56,347 bases of DNA from Zoogloea sp. (lineage in GTDB: Bacteria; Pseudomonadota; Gammaproteobacteria; Burkholderiales; Rhodocyclaceae). A program made the position numbers and the translations under genes. Position 1 is the first letter of the stretch. Each line of letters starts with the position of its first letter. Below the pieces are notes generated by a model. The model saw nothing but the letters and a program-made list of their open reading frames with translations. It was not told the origin of the DNA and did no database searches. The stretch lies in NCBI RefSeq assembly GCF_023150065.1, contig NZ_JAKLLN010000027.1, forward strand, positions 1 through 56,347. The letters run 5' to 3'. This document shows, piece after piece, positions 33,107 through 42,196 of this stretch.

Positions 33107-34366
33107 TTACAGCTTCTGCTTGCTTTCGTTGCCCGGGATGAAGGGGCTCCAGGGCTGGGCGCGGATCGGGCCCTTGGTCTTCCACACGGTGTTGAACTGG
33201 CCGTCAGCCTTGATCTCGCCGATGAACACCGGCTTGTGCAGGTGGTGGTTGGTCTCGTCCATCTTGAGGGTGAAGCCCGACGGCGCCTTGAAGGTCTGCC
33301 CTCCCATGGCGGCGATGACCTTGTCGGTGTCGGTGGACTTGGCCTTCTCGACGGCCTGGGCCCACATGTGGATGCCCACGTAGGTGGCTTCCATCGGGTC
33401 GTTGGTGACCACGGTGTCGGCCTTGGGCAGCTTGGCCTTCTTGGCCCAGTCCCGGTACATCTTGATGAACTTGTCGTTCTCGGGGTTCTTCACCGACATG
33501 AAGTAGTTCCAGGCGGCCAGGTGGCCGACCAGGGGCTTGGCATCGACGCCGCGCAGCTCCTCCTCACCCACCGAGAAGGCCACCACCGGCACGTCCTTGG
33601 CCTTCAGGCCGGCGTTGCCCAGCTCCTTGTAGAAGGGCACGTTGGAGTCGCCGTTGATGGTGGAGATCACCGCCGTCTTCTTGCCCTCGCCGGCGAACTT
33701 CTTGATCTTGGCGATGATGGTCTGGTAGTCGGAGTGACCGAAGGGGGTGTATTCCTCGATGATGTCCGCATCGGCCACGCCCTTGCTCTTGAGGAAGGCG
33801 CGCAGGATCTTGTTGGTGGTGCGCGGATACACATAGTCGGTGCCCAGCAGCACGAAGCGCTTGGCCGAGCCGCCTTCCTTGCTCATCAGGTATTCCACCG
33901 CCGGGATGGCCTGCTGGTTGGGGGCTGCGCCGGTGTAGAAGACGTTCTTCTCGAGCTCCTCACCCTCGTACTGCACCGGGTAGAACAGCAGGCCGTTGAG
34001 CTCCTTGTACACCGGCAGCACCGACTTGCGGGACACCGAGGTCCAGCAGCCGAAGGTCACCGCCACCTTGTCCTGGGACAGCAGCTGGCGGGCCTTCTCG
34101 GCAAACTTCGGCCAGTCGGAGGCCGGGTCCACCACCACCGGCTCGAGCTTCTTGCCCAGCACGCCGCCCTTGGCGTTGATTTCCTCGATGGTCATCAGCG
34201 CGGTCTCCTTGAGCGCGGTCTCGGAGATGGCCATGGTGCCGGACAGGGAGTGCAGGATACCGACCTTGATGGTGTCGGCCGCGTAGGCACTGGCAGACAG
34301 GCCGCCCATGGCGGCGATGGAGGCGGAGAGAACAGCGGCCTTGAGGAAGGTGCGACGGTTTTGCAT
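33107..34366 (-). CDS. urtA: Urea ABC transporter substrate-binding protein UrtA
   Basis: A 419-residue periplasmic binding protein. The signal begins MQNRRTFLKAAVLSAS, with a twin-arginine-like RRTFLK. The mature protein starts near DTIKVGILHSLSGTMAISE, and contains AVTFGCWTSVSRKSVLPV and QYEGEELEKNVFYTG, typical of UrtA. It is the first gene of the urea cluster. The 159-base divergent region upstream, shared with the HDOD gene, should hold the main promoter. I found no sigma-54 match there. Confidence 0.96.
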   Translation of the reverse strand: MQNRRTFLKAAVLSASIAAMGGLSASAYAADTIKVGILHSLSGTMAISETALKETALMTIEEINAKGGVLGKKLEPVVVDPASDWPKFAEKARQLLSQDKVAVTFGCWTSVSRKSVLPVYKELNGLLFYPVQYEGEELEKNVFYTGAAPNQQAIPAVEYLMSKEGGSAKRFVLLGTDYVYPRTTNKILRAFLKSKGVADADIIEEYTPFGHSDYQTIIAKIKKFAGEGKKTAVISTINGDSNVPFYKELGNAGLKAKDVPVVAFSVGEEELRGVDAKPLVGHLAAWNYFMSVKNPENDKFIKMYRDWAKKAKLPKADTVVTNDPMEATYVGIHMWAQAVEKAKSTDTDKVIAAMGGQTFKAPSGFTLKMDETNHHLHKPVFIGEIKADGQFNTVWKTKGPIRAQPWSPFIPGNESKQKL

Positions 34367-34525
34367 CGAGGGCTCCTTGGATCGGTGGATTCGGTTTAAT
34401 GCGGTGCAGCAACGGTTTGAAGATTACGGAGCCCTCCTCCGCGCCGGAATACGTCAGATTGCGTAGGTGCTGCGTAGCCCCCCGGGTCGGCTAGAATCAG
34501 GGCACACCTTTCGACGCCCACCCCC

Positions 34526-35371
34526 ATGTCCACTCCCGCACCCGCCGATGTCGAACGCCTCGTCAAAGGCATCGGCATCCCGCCCCGTCCCGAGGTGCTC
34601 ACCCGTCTGCAGAAGGAAATCGAATCGCCCAACATGTCCCTGTCGGTGGTCGGGCAGATCATCAACAGCGACGTGGCCCTGGCTGCCGCGGTGATGAAGG
34701 TGGCCAACTCCCCGGCCTTCGGCCTCAGCCGCAAGGTCAGCACCGTGCAGCAGGCCATCCCGGTGCTCGGCAGCCGCGTGCTGGCCAGCCTGGTGGCCGG
34801 CTTTGCCCTGCGCAGCAGCATCACCGGGCCGGTGCGGCTGGACCGCTTCTGGGACAGCAGCATCCGCGTCGCCCAGCTGTCAGCCCGCCTGACCAAGGAG
34901 TTCCGGGGCGTTCCCGCCGACCACGCCTACACCTTCGGGCTGTTCCACGATTGCGGCATTGCCGTGCTGATGCAGCGCTTTCCCGACTACCGGGACACCC
35001 TGCAGGTGGCCAACAGTGATGACAGCCGCAGCTTCACCGAAGTGGAAGAGGCCCGGCACGCCACCCACCACGCCGCCATCGGCTGCTTTCTCACCCGCAA
35101 CTGGGGCCTCGCCGAGGACATCAGCCGGGCCACCCTGGTGCACCACGATCTGTCCATCTTCGCCCCCGACGCCGAAACCGACGACGCCCGCTGCCGCACC
35201 CTGATCAGCCTCGCCGCCCTGTCCGACTGCTTCGTGGGCAGCTTCATGCGCATGAGCGAGGACGCCAGCTGGCTGCGCATCCGCCCCCACGTGCTGCAAC
35301 ACCTGAACATTGGCGAAAGTGAATTTCACGACCTGCGGGAAATGGCTTTCGAACTAATGGAAAACATCTGA
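34526..35371 (+). CDS. HDOD-domain protein
   Basis: A 281-residue cytoplasmic protein with an HDOD domain over most of its length: IPPRPEVLTRLQKEIESPN, then IINSDVALAAAVMKVANSPAFG and the HD-like FGLFHDCGIAVLMQRFPDY. HDOD proteins are non-catalytic relatives of HD phosphohydrolases and act in signalling, often with c-di-GMP or kinase partners. It precedes nnr and a CBS-PAS kinase by only 13 bases, so these probably form one operon. An extra C-terminal segment has no known fold. Confidence 0.88.
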   Translation: MSTPAPADVERLVKGIGIPPRPEVLTRLQKEIESPNMSLSVVGQIINSDVALAAAVMKVANSPAFGLSRKVSTVQQAIPVLGSRVLASLVAGFALRSSITGPVRLDRFWDSSIRVAQLSARLTKEFRGVPADHAYTFGLFHDCGIAVLMQRFPDYRDTLQVANSDDSRSFTEVEEARHATHHAAIGCFLTRNWGLAEDISRATLVHHDLSIFAPDAETDDARCRTLISLAALSDCFVGSFMRMSEDASWLRIRPHVLQHLNIGESEFHDLREMAFELMENI

Positions 35372-35384
35372 ACTCCATAACCGC

Positions 35385-36896
35385 ATGCCCGCCCCCCCGA
35401 TCTACCCCGTCGCCGCCATCCGCGCCATCGAGGCCCTGGCCCTCCCCGGCGCCGTACCGCCCCTGATGGAACGGGCCGGCGCTGCCGCCGCGGCGCTGGC
35501 CCTCGAGCTGCTGCCCGCCCCGGGTGCCGCGGTGCTGGTGGCCTGCGGGCCCGGCAACAACGGCGGCGACGGTTTCGTGGTGGCCCGCCGCCTGCATGCC
35601 GCCGGTCACCACGTGAGCGTGGCCTTTGCCGCCGACCCCATCCGCCTGCCCGCCGACGCCGCCGCCGCCCACGCCGCCTGGCTGGCCTTTGGCGGCACCA
35701 CCCACACCACCCTGCCACCGCCCCCCGAGGGGGGCTGGGCGCTGGTCATCGACGCCCTGTTCGGCATCGGCCTGCAGCGCCCCATCGAAGGCCTGTACGG
35801 CAACTGGATCACCCAGATGTCGGCCGCGCCGGGCCTGCGCCTGGCCCTGGACATTCCCAGCGGCCTGGATGCGGACACCGGCGGCTGCCCCGGCGCCTGC
35901 TTCCAGGCCGACCACACCCTCACCTTCATCGCCCTCAAGCCCGGGCTGCTCACCCTGGACGGCCCCGACCGGTGCGGCACCCTGCACCTGGCCACCCTGG
36001 ACCTGGACGCCGAAGCCCTGGCCCCGGCCCCCGGCCACGCCGTGCGCCCGGCCCTGTTCGGCGCCCACCTGCAGCCCCGCCGGCGCAACAGCCACAAGGG
36101 CAGCTACGGCGACGCGGCCATCATCGGCGGCGCGCCGGGCATGGTCGGCGCAGCCCTGCTGGCCGGGCGGGCGGCGGCCTACCTGGGTGCCGGCCGGGTG
36201 CTGGTCGGCCTGCTCGACCCGGCAGCCCTGGCCGTCGACCTGCTGCGCCCCGAGCTGATGTTCCGCAGCGCCGTCGCGCTGCTCGACGAGGCCGGCCTCG
36301 GCGCCCTCGCCGTGGGCCCGGGCCTGGGCCAGTGCGACGCGGCCCGCACCCTGGTGGCAACGGCCCTGGGGGCAGCCACGCCCCTGGTGCTGGATGCGGA
36401 CGCCCTCAACCTGGTGGCCCGCGACACCGCGCTGCAAGCGGCCCTCGCCGGGCGTGCCCGGCCTGCCGTACTCACCCCCCACCCGGCCGAAGCGGCCCGC
36501 CTGCTGGCCTGCACCACCGCCGCCATCCAGGCCGACCGGGTCGCCGCAGCCTGCGCCCTGGCCCGCCGCTACCAGGCCTGGGTTGTGCTGAAGGGCTGTG
36601 GCAGCGTGATCGCCGGGCCCGATGGCGCCTGGTGGATCAACACCACCGGCAACCCCGCCATGGCCACGGCCGGCATGGGCGACGTGCTCACCGGCCTCAT
36701 CTGCGCCCTCCTCGCCCGCGGCTGGCCGCCCCGGGATGCCCTGCTGGCCGGCGTGCATCTCCATGGCCTGGCCGGCGACAGCCTGTGCGCCGAACTGGGC
36801 CTGGACACCGGCCTGCTCGCCGACGAGATGGCTGGCGCCGCCCGCCGGATTCTGAACCACTGGCTTCGGCCCCCGGCCCCGATAACGCCCCCATGA
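35385..36896 (+). CDS. nnr: Bifunctional NAD(P)H-hydrate epimerase/dehydratase (Nnr)
   Basis: A 503-residue fusion enzyme that repairs hydrated NAD(P)H. The N-terminal YjeF-type epimerase has CGPGNNGGDGFVVARRL and LALDIPSGLDADTG. The C-terminal ribokinase-like dehydratase has KGSYGDAAIIGGAPGMVGAA, VLTPHPAEAARLL and ATAGMGDVLTGLI. The length is normal. It starts 13 bases after the HDOD gene and its stop overlaps the start of the next gene by four bases, so it is coupled to a sensor kinase. Confidence 0.95.
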   Translation: MPAPPIYPVAAIRAIEALALPGAVPPLMERAGAAAAALALELLPAPGAAVLVACGPGNNGGDGFVVARRLHAAGHHVSVAFAADPIRLPADAAAAHAAWLAFGGTTHTTLPPPPEGGWALVIDALFGIGLQRPIEGLYGNWITQMSAAPGLRLALDIPSGLDADTGGCPGACFQADHTLTFIALKPGLLTLDGPDRCGTLHLATLDLDAEALAPAPGHAVRPALFGAHLQPRRRNSHKGSYGDAAIIGGAPGMVGAALLAGRAAAYLGAGRVLVGLLDPAALAVDLLRPELMFRSAVALLDEAGLGALAVGPGLGQCDAARTLVATALGAATPLVLDADALNLVARDTALQAALAGRARPAVLTPHPAEAARLLACTTAAIQADRVAAACALARRYQAWVVLKGCGSVIAGPDGAWWINTTGNPAMATAGMGDVLTGLICALLARGWPPRDALLAGVHLHGLAGDSLCAELGLDTGLLADEMAGAARRILNHWLRPPAPITPP

Positions 36897-38878
36897 ACCC
36901 GCTCCGGCAATCCACCCACGGCGGCACCCTGAAGGACGTCTGCTCGCCCATTACCCTGCGCCTGCCGGCCGAGATGCCCCTGGCCGAAGCCCTCGGCACC
37001 CTGCTGAAGCAACGGGTTTCGGGAGCCATCGTGATGTGCGACGAACGCTACGTGGGCATCATCACCGAACGCAGCGCCGCCCGGGCCTGCCTGGATGGCG
37101 ACCCCACCAGCCTGATGCTCGGCGAAGCCTGCGACCCCAACCCGCCCGTCGGCTACCCCGACACCGACCTGCGCGAGGCCTATCGCCTGCTGGTGCGCCA
37201 CGGCAGCCGGCATATCCGCATCGAGGACAGTGCCGAAGACCCCGGCGTGCTGATCTCCGAAACCGAGCTGCTGGCGGCCCTGGGCGTTGAGCATTTCACC
37301 CACCTGGACACCGTGGGTCACGTCATGAGCCCCCGCCCCCACACCATTCCGGACACCTCGGGGGTCGATCAGGCCATCCGCCAGATGCGCCAGTACAACA
37401 TCGGCTGCGTGGTGGCCGAATCCGCCGGGCTGCCGGTGGGGGTGTTCACCTTCCACGACCTGACCGTGCTGCTGTCGCGCAACGCACGGATCGCCGACAT
37501 CACCCTGGCCCAGGTGATGACCTCGAATCCGATCAGCATCCAGGCCTCCACCTCGGTCTGGTCGGCCGCCCAGACCATGCAGCAGGCCGGCATCCGCCAC
37601 CTGCTGGTGATGCGCGGCGGGCGCCTGGTGGGCATCCTTTCCGAGCACGACATCGTGACCAGCCTGGAGGGACGCTACGTTGCCTTCCTGCGGGAGATCA
37701 TCGCCGAGCAGGAGCAGGAGCTCATCGACCAGCGCGTGCGCCTGGCCCGGCGCGAGGGCGAAGAGCGCCTGCACCGGATCATCGAATCCACCCCTGACGT
37801 GATCATCGTGAAGGACGGGGACAACCGCTGGCTCATCAGCAACCGGGCCGGGCTGCAGCTCTTCGGGCTCACCGGCGTCCATTACGCCGGCCTGACCGAA
37901 GAGGAACTGGCGGGCCTCGCCACGCCCCCCCGGGCGGCCCCCCTGCTCAACTGCGCCGCCACCAACGAACAGGCGTGGAACACCCCGGAGGGCTACCGCT
38001 ACATCGACCACCTGCCCGACGCCGACGGCACAATCTGCCACCTGGACGTGATCAAGACGCCCGTCTTCAACCCGGACGGCAGCCGCCAGATGCTGGTCGT
38101 GGTGGGCCGCGACATCACCGACCGGCTGCAGATGGAAGAACAGGTCCGGGCCCTCAACGCCACCCTCGAAGAGCGGGTTGCCCGACGCACCGACGAACTC
38201 AGCGCCACCCTGGCCGAGCTCGAATCCTTCAGCTACTCCGTCTCCCACGACCTGCGCACCCCCCTGCGTGCCATCGAAGGCTTCTCCAGCGTGGTCATGG
38301 ACGAGCACGCCGCCACCCTCGGCCCCGAGGGCATGGACCACCTCAACCGGGTGCGCGAGGCGGCCCGGCGCATGGCCAGCCTGATCGACGATCTGCTCGA
38401 CCTGTCACGCCACGTCCGCAAGCCCCTGCAGCGCCGGGACACCGACCTCTCCGCCACAGCCAGCAGCATCGCCCGGGATTTTGCCGACGAGTTCCCCGAG
38501 CGCGGGGTGCGCTTCGAGATCCAGCCCGGCATCCATGCCGAGTGCGACCCGGTGCTGCTGCGCACCGTGCTCGAGAACCTCATCGGCAACGCCTGGAAGT
38601 TCACCCGCCCGGTGGCCCGGCCGTGCATCCGCTTCGGGCTGCGCCAGGAGCCGGAGGGCATGGCCTATTTCGTGGCGGACAACGGGGTGGGTTTCAACCG
38701 CGCCGACGCCACCAAGCTGTTCACGCCCTTCCAGCGCTTTCACGCCGCAGCCGAGTTCGAGGGCAGCGGCATCGGCCTGGCCACCGTGCATCGCATCGTG
38801 CGGCGCCACGGCGGCTGGATCCGCGCCGAGAGCCGTCCCGACCAGGGCGCCATCTTCCTGTTTTCCCTCGGCGCGTGA
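36893..38878 (+). CDS. Four-CBS, PAS sensor histidine kinase
   Basis: A 661-residue soluble kinase without membrane segments, started at the ATGA overlap with nnr. Residues 1-260 contain two CBS pairs (for example VCSPITLRLPAEMPLAEAL and LAQVMTSNPISIQAST). A coiled segment rich in Glu and Arg follows, then a PAS domain at about 295-410. The HisKA box is SYSVSHDLRTPLRAIEGF with His452. The ATPase domain shows NLIGNAWKF, DNGVGF and GSGIGLATVHRIV. CBS pairs bind adenine nucleotides, which fits a sensor of energy charge or NAD state. No response regulator lies beside it. Confidence 0.9.
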   Translation: MNPLRQSTHGGTLKDVCSPITLRLPAEMPLAEALGTLLKQRVSGAIVMCDERYVGIITERSAARACLDGDPTSLMLGEACDPNPPVGYPDTDLREAYRLLVRHGSRHIRIEDSAEDPGVLISETELLAALGVEHFTHLDTVGHVMSPRPHTIPDTSGVDQAIRQMRQYNIGCVVAESAGLPVGVFTFHDLTVLLSRNARIADITLAQVMTSNPISIQASTSVWSAAQTMQQAGIRHLLVMRGGRLVGILSEHDIVTSLEGRYVAFLREIIAEQEQELIDQRVRLARREGEERLHRIIESTPDVIIVKDGDNRWLISNRAGLQLFGLTGVHYAGLTEEELAGLATPPRAAPLLNCAATNEQAWNTPEGYRYIDHLPDADGTICHLDVIKTPVFNPDGSRQMLVVVGRDITDRLQMEEQVRALNATLEERVARRTDELSATLAELESFSYSVSHDLRTPLRAIEGFSSVVMDEHAATLGPEGMDHLNRVREAARRMASLIDDLLDLSRHVRKPLQRRDTDLSATASSIARDFADEFPERGVRFEIQPGIHAECDPVLLRTVLENLIGNAWKFTRPVARPCIRFGLRQEPEGMAYFVADNGVGFNRADATKLFTPFQRFHAAAEFEGSGIGLATVHRIVRRHGGWIRAESRPDQGAIFLFSLGA

Positions 38879-39759
38879 GCCACACCCAGCGCCCGCTGCT
38901 GGGCATCGGCCTGGCCATGGTCTCGCTGCTGCTCTTCGTGATGCTCGACGTCACCACCAAGCACCTGAGCACCCGCTTTCCGGTGCCGCTGCTGGTGTGG
39001 GCGCGTTACACCGTGCACCTGCTGCTCATGCTGGTGATGCTCGGCCCGGCCCTGCGCAGCCGGCTCTTCGCCACCCGGCGGCCGGGCATGCACCTGGTGC
39101 GCGGCCTGCTCCTGCTATCCACCAGCCTTTGCGGCGTGGCGGCCTTCCAGCGCATGCCCCTGGCCGAAGCCACCGCCATCATCTTCGCCTCGCCGGTCAT
39201 CGTGGTGCTGCTGGCGCGCCCCATCCTCGGCGAAAAGATCGGTGCCCTGCGCTGGCTGGCCGTGCTGCTGGGCTTTGGCGGCGTGCTGCTGGTGGCGCGG
39301 CCCGGCAGCGGCCTGGTGCCCGAAGGCATCGCCTTCGCCCTCGCCGCCGCGGTGGTGTATGCGCTCTACCAGATCCTCACCCGCAAGATGTCGAACACCG
39401 AAACCCCGGTCACCCTGCTGTTCCACACCGCGCTCATCGGCAGCGCCCTGACCACCGCGGCCCTACCGTGGATGAACCACGGCCCGGAACCCACCGCCCC
39501 TGACTACCTGGCCATGGGCGCCATGGGCGTGCTGGCCGGCTGCGGGCACTTCCTGCTCACCCGCGCCTTCCGCGAAGCCCCCGCCTCCCTGCTCTCGCCC
39601 CTGCTCTACGTGCAGTTGCTGTGGGCCACCCTGTTCGGCTGGCTGGTCTTCGAACAGCTCCCCGACCGGATCGCCCTTGGCGGCATGCTGGTGATCGGCG
39701 TGGCCGGCGCGCTCATCGCCATCGACAGCCGCCGCGTGGCCCGGGCCACCACCATCTAG
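38875..39759 (+). CDS. EamA (DMT) family transporter
   Basis: A 294-residue protein with ten predicted membrane segments in two EamA repeats. The start is a GTG overlapping the kinase stop by four bases (GTGA). Signatures include ASPVIVVLLARPILGEKIG in the first repeat and LLYVQLLWATLFGWLVFEQLP in the second. Family members export metabolites such as amino acids, sugars or cofactors. The substrate is unknown. The start overlap places it in the HDOD-nnr-kinase operon. Confidence 0.9.
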   Translation: MSHTQRPLLGIGLAMVSLLLFVMLDVTTKHLSTRFPVPLLVWARYTVHLLLMLVMLGPALRSRLFATRRPGMHLVRGLLLLSTSLCGVAAFQRMPLAEATAIIFASPVIVVLLARPILGEKIGALRWLAVLLGFGGVLLVARPGSGLVPEGIAFALAAAVVYALYQILTRKMSNTETPVTLLFHTALIGSALTTAALPWMNHGPEPTAPDYLAMGAMGVLAGCGHFLLTRAFREAPASLLSPLLYVQLLWATLFGWLVFEQLPDRIALGGMLVIGVAGALIAIDSRRVARATTI

Positions 39760-39765
39760 CGTCCC

Positions 39766-39781
39766 GTGGGGTCGAATTCAT
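39766..39781. repeat. Truncated REP-like arm
   Basis: GTGGGGTCGAATTCAT is the first 16 bases of the REP-like arm seen at 32949. The rest is lost. It lies 51 bases before a second, nearly complete copy. Confidence 0.75.
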
Positions 39782-39831
39782 CCTGATTTACTCAGTTTGA
39801 AGTCATCTGACCGCCAGCACGCCGGCTCCCC

Positions 39832-39917
39832 GTGGGGTCGAATTTATTCGACCTCCGTGCGTTCAATCACCGGCCTGCCTTTGATCCAAGCCCGCGGTCG
39901 AATGAATTCGACCCCAC
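39832..39917. repeat. REP-like palindrome, second copy
   Basis: A left arm at 39832-39854 and a right arm at 39896-39917 match the urtA-urtB element, with one substitution (TTTATT for TTCATT) in the left arm. The loop is 41 bases and unrelated to that of the first copy. The element lies between the EamA gene and the convergent Sel1 gene. Confidence 0.88.
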
Positions 39918-39928
39918 AAAAGCCCGGC

Positions 39929-40762
39929 TCAGCGTGCCTTCAACGCCTCGATGGCCGGCGGATAACGGCCCTCCGCCGATGCCCGCAGCCAGCGCAGCGC
40001 CTGCGCACCGTCCTGCGCCTGCCCGGCCCCCGTCTCCAGCATCACCGACAGGGCGTACTGCCCCTCGGGCTCACCGGCCTCGGCAGCCTGGCGGAACAGG
40101 CGTGCCGCCTCGCCCAGATTGCGCGGCACACCCCGCCCCGCCTCATGCAACCAGGCCAGGCGCGTCAGCCCCCGAGGGTCGCCCGCATCGGCAATCGCCC
40201 GGTAGGCCGCCAGCGCATCGGGCAGGCTGCCATCGGCCTCCAGGCGGCGCGCCTGGGCCAGACGCCGGTCGGCGGCGCTGACCGGTCGCTGCGTCGTGCC
40301 ATCCAGCACCGCCAGCTGCGTTGCGGCCTCATCGTCCCCCATGTCGGCTGCCGTTTTCAGCCAGTGGCGGGCGCCAGCCACATCCGGCGCGCCAAAACGG
40401 TGAGTCTGCAGGGACGTACCCAGGCGCAGGGCGGCGTTGCGGCTGCCGGCCAGGGCGGCCTTCTCGTAACGCCGCCGCGCCTCCGCGCCATCCTGCGGCT
40501 CGCCCAGCCCGTCTTCGGCCAGAATTCCCAGGTTGAACCAGGCCTCGCCCATCCCCCGCTCCGCCAGCGCCGTCCAGATCTGCTTCGCCTCCGCATAGTG
40601 GGCCATCTTGAACTCCGCATAGCCCTTGTAAAGCCCAATGGCCGGTTTGCGCACCACCTCCGCCAGATCCTCCTCGCCCAACAACTCCGCCCGGGCAGGC
40701 TGAAAGGCACACACGACAAGCAGTAGCCCGACACGGGCCAGGGATACACGAACACGCAACAT
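39929..40762 (-). CDS. Sel1-repeat periplasmic protein
   Basis: A 277-residue exported protein with a signal peptide ending near FQPARA. It consists of Sel1-type helical repeats: GMGEAWFNLGILAEDGLGEP, GSRNAALRLGTSL, RGLTRLAWLHEAGRGVPRN and PEGQYALSVMLETG. Such repeats mediate protein-protein contacts, often in cell-envelope assembly or signalling. It stands alone between a REP element and the tRNA gene. The ribosome-binding site is poor. Confidence 0.85.
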   Translation of the reverse strand: MLRVRVSLARVGLLLVVCAFQPARAELLGEEDLAEVVRKPAIGLYKGYAEFKMAHYAEAKQIWTALAERGMGEAWFNLGILAEDGLGEPQDGAEARRRYEKAALAGSRNAALRLGTSLQTHRFGAPDVAGARHWLKTAADMGDDEAATQLAVLDGTTQRPVSAADRRLAQARRLEADGSLPDALAAYRAIADAGDPRGLTRLAWLHEAGRGVPRNLGEAARLFRQAAEAGEPEGQYALSVMLETGAGQAQDGAQALRWLRASAEGRYPPAIEALKAR

Positions 40763-40885
40763 GAAAGTATCGGATGGGGCGGGATGTGCAACCGGGTGGA
40801 TCTACGCCCCCCTCAAAACCCAGAAAACCCCGCCCACCGGCAAGTTCCCCTTGCCCCCTCCGCAAAAGAAATTTCGCGCACCCGC

Positions 40886-40914
40886 TTGACAGCCCTCCGA
40901 CCCATTACTACAAT
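40886..40914 (+). promoter_or_regulatory. Sigma-70 promoter of tRNA-Val
   Basis: TTGACA at 40886-40891 and TACAAT at 40909-40914 are separated by 17 bases, a near-ideal sigma-70 promoter. The tRNA begins 17 bases after the -10 box. Confidence 0.85.
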
Positions 40915-40930
40915 GCGCTCTTCACCTACC

Positions 40931-41005
40931 GGGCGGTTAACTCAGCGGTAGAGTGCCACCTTCACACGGTGGAAGCCACTGGTTCGATCCCAGTACCGCC
41001 CACCA
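40931..41005 (+). tRNA. tRNA-Val (anticodon CAC)
   Basis: The acceptor stem GGGCGGT pairs with ACCGCCC. The anticodon arm is CCACC-TTCACAC-GGTGG, giving anticodon CAC, which reads GUG. The T arm contains GGTTCGATCC. The 3' CCA is encoded at 41003-41005. Confidence 0.96.
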
Positions 41006-41048
41006 GATATAGCGTAGCGTTTTCAACAAGTTGGCAACGATGCGCAGC

Positions 41049-41076
41049 AAAAAAGGCACCTTCGGGTGCCTTTTTT
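41049..41076 (+). terminator. Intrinsic terminator of tRNA-Val
   Basis: GGCACC-TTCG-GGTGCC with six A before and six T after. It lies 44 bases after the tRNA and is symmetric enough to stop the minus-strand yigZ transcript too. Confidence 0.92.
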
Positions 41077-41095
41077 CATGTCCACCGCCGGCCAT

Positions 41096-41680
41096 TCAGC
41101 CCCGCCAGCTCACCCGCCCCTGCCCGGCTTCGTTCAGGCGGGCCATCAAGGCCTCCGCCTCTCCTTCCGCCACGCTGAAGCTCAGCTCCACCTGCTCGCC
41201 GTGCTGCACGCTCAACAGGGCACCACCGGCCGCGTCGATCTCGCGCCGGAACACCCCCTCCAGCGCGTAGGGCACGGCGCACAGCAGCGTACGCAACCGG
41301 ACGAGGGGAATCTTGCGGGCGCTCTTCAGGGCCTGGGCGACACTGTCGGTGTAGGCGCGGACCAGGCCGCCAGCCCCCAGCCGGACACCGCCGTAATAGC
41401 GCACCACGGTGGCGAGCACGCCTTCGAGATCCTGGTGGCGCAACACGTCGAGCATCGGGCGGCCCGCGGTGCCGCCGGGCTCGCCGTCATCCACCGCCGC
41501 CGAATGCCCACCGGCCAGCAGCGCCCAGCACACATGCGCGGCGCCCGGATGCTCGGCACGCAGGGCGGCCACGATGGCCTGGGCCGCAGCCCGGTCGGGC
41601 ACGGCCTGCACGCAACCGATGAAGCGGCTTTTCTTGATGAGCAGCTCGCTGCAGACCGGTACGGCAATGCTGTAGGCCAT
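41096..41680 (-). CDS. yigZ: YigZ/IMPACT family protein
   Basis: A 194-residue cytoplasmic protein. The N-terminal UPF0029 domain shows KKSRFIGCVQAV and DDGEPGGTAGRPMLDVL, then VVRYYGGVRLGAGGLVRAY, all strongly conserved. The C-terminal domain is a ferredoxin-like fold. Homologues are linked to translation control in eukaryotes, and the bacterial role is poorly defined. It is 18 bases downstream of the Nudix gene. Confidence 0.92.
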   Translation of the reverse strand: MAYSIAVPVCSELLIKKSRFIGCVQAVPDRAAAQAIVAALRAEHPGAAHVCWALLAGGHSAAVDDGEPGGTAGRPMLDVLRHQDLEGVLATVVRYYGGVRLGAGGLVRAYTDSVAQALKSARKIPLVRLRTLLCAVPYALEGVFRREIDAAGGALLSVQHGEQVELSFSVAEGEAEALMARLNEAGQGRVSWRG

Positions 41681-41698
41681 GGAAGCCCGGGCGCCCGG

Positions 41699-42196
41699 TC
41701 AGAAAAGCGCGCGGCCAATCCCGTCGTGGGGGGACGGGCTGGATATGCCAAGCAGGTGCCGGGCCTTGCTCAGCAGGCTTCTGCCCAGCAGGAGGCGCCG
41801 CATGCTCGCAGCCAGACGTACGCCCAGGCTCATGTCAGTGGCCCAGGCGTAGGCATCGATCTCGGGCACCGACTCGCCCGTCCGGTAATGGGGGAAATAG
41901 CTTGTGCAGAGGCACTGCTCCGGCCGGATCTCGGCGGAATCGACACCCACGGCAAACAGGTGCAGATCCTTGCCGCGGTAGTAGGGATGGCGCCCCAGGT
42001 TGATCAGGCAGGCCGGCTCGAAGGCCAGCCCGAACTCTTCGCTTGTCTCGCGCAGCGCGCAGTCGATGGGTGCCTCGCCGGGCTCGATCAGGCCTTTGGG
42101 CAGATCCCAGTGCTCGTTGCCCGTGGAATGCCCCACCAGCAGTTCGGCCCGCTCATTGATGATGAGCAGGCCGCAGGACAAAAACTTTGCGCTCAC
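41699..42196 (-). CDS. Nudix hydrolase
   Basis: A 165-residue protein if started at the GTG at 42196 (VSAKFLSCGLLII), which matches where family members begin. A TTG at 42313 would add 39 unrelated residues. The Nudix box GLIEPGEAPIDCALRETSEE (then FGL) is complete, preceded by HWDLPK. The enzyme hydrolyses nucleoside diphosphates linked to another group, possibly diadenosine polyphosphates. It may share a transcript with yigZ. Confidence 0.88.
   Translation of the reverse strand: MSAKFLSCGLLIINERAELLVGHSTGNEHWDLPKGLIEPGEAPIDCALRETSEEFGLAFEPACLINLGRHPYYRGKDLHLFAVGVDSAEIRPEQCLCTSYFPHYRTGESVPEIDAYAWATDMSLGVRLAASMRRLLLGRSLLSKARHLLGISSPSPHDGIGRALF

Noticed and set aside
34367-34525. Sigma-54/NtrC control of urtA
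   Set aside because: The region was read on both strands for TGGCAC-N5-TTGC and no acceptable match was found. GGTGCA-like fragments do not form an NtrC-type pair.
35972-36892. Upstream extension of the CBS-PAS kinase frame
   Set aside because: It lies inside nnr in another frame and is Arg/Pro-rich. The real start is the ATGA overlap at 36893.
40931-41005. tRNA-Val as an integration site
   Set aside because: No integrase gene and no direct repeat of the tRNA 3' end were seen in the window.
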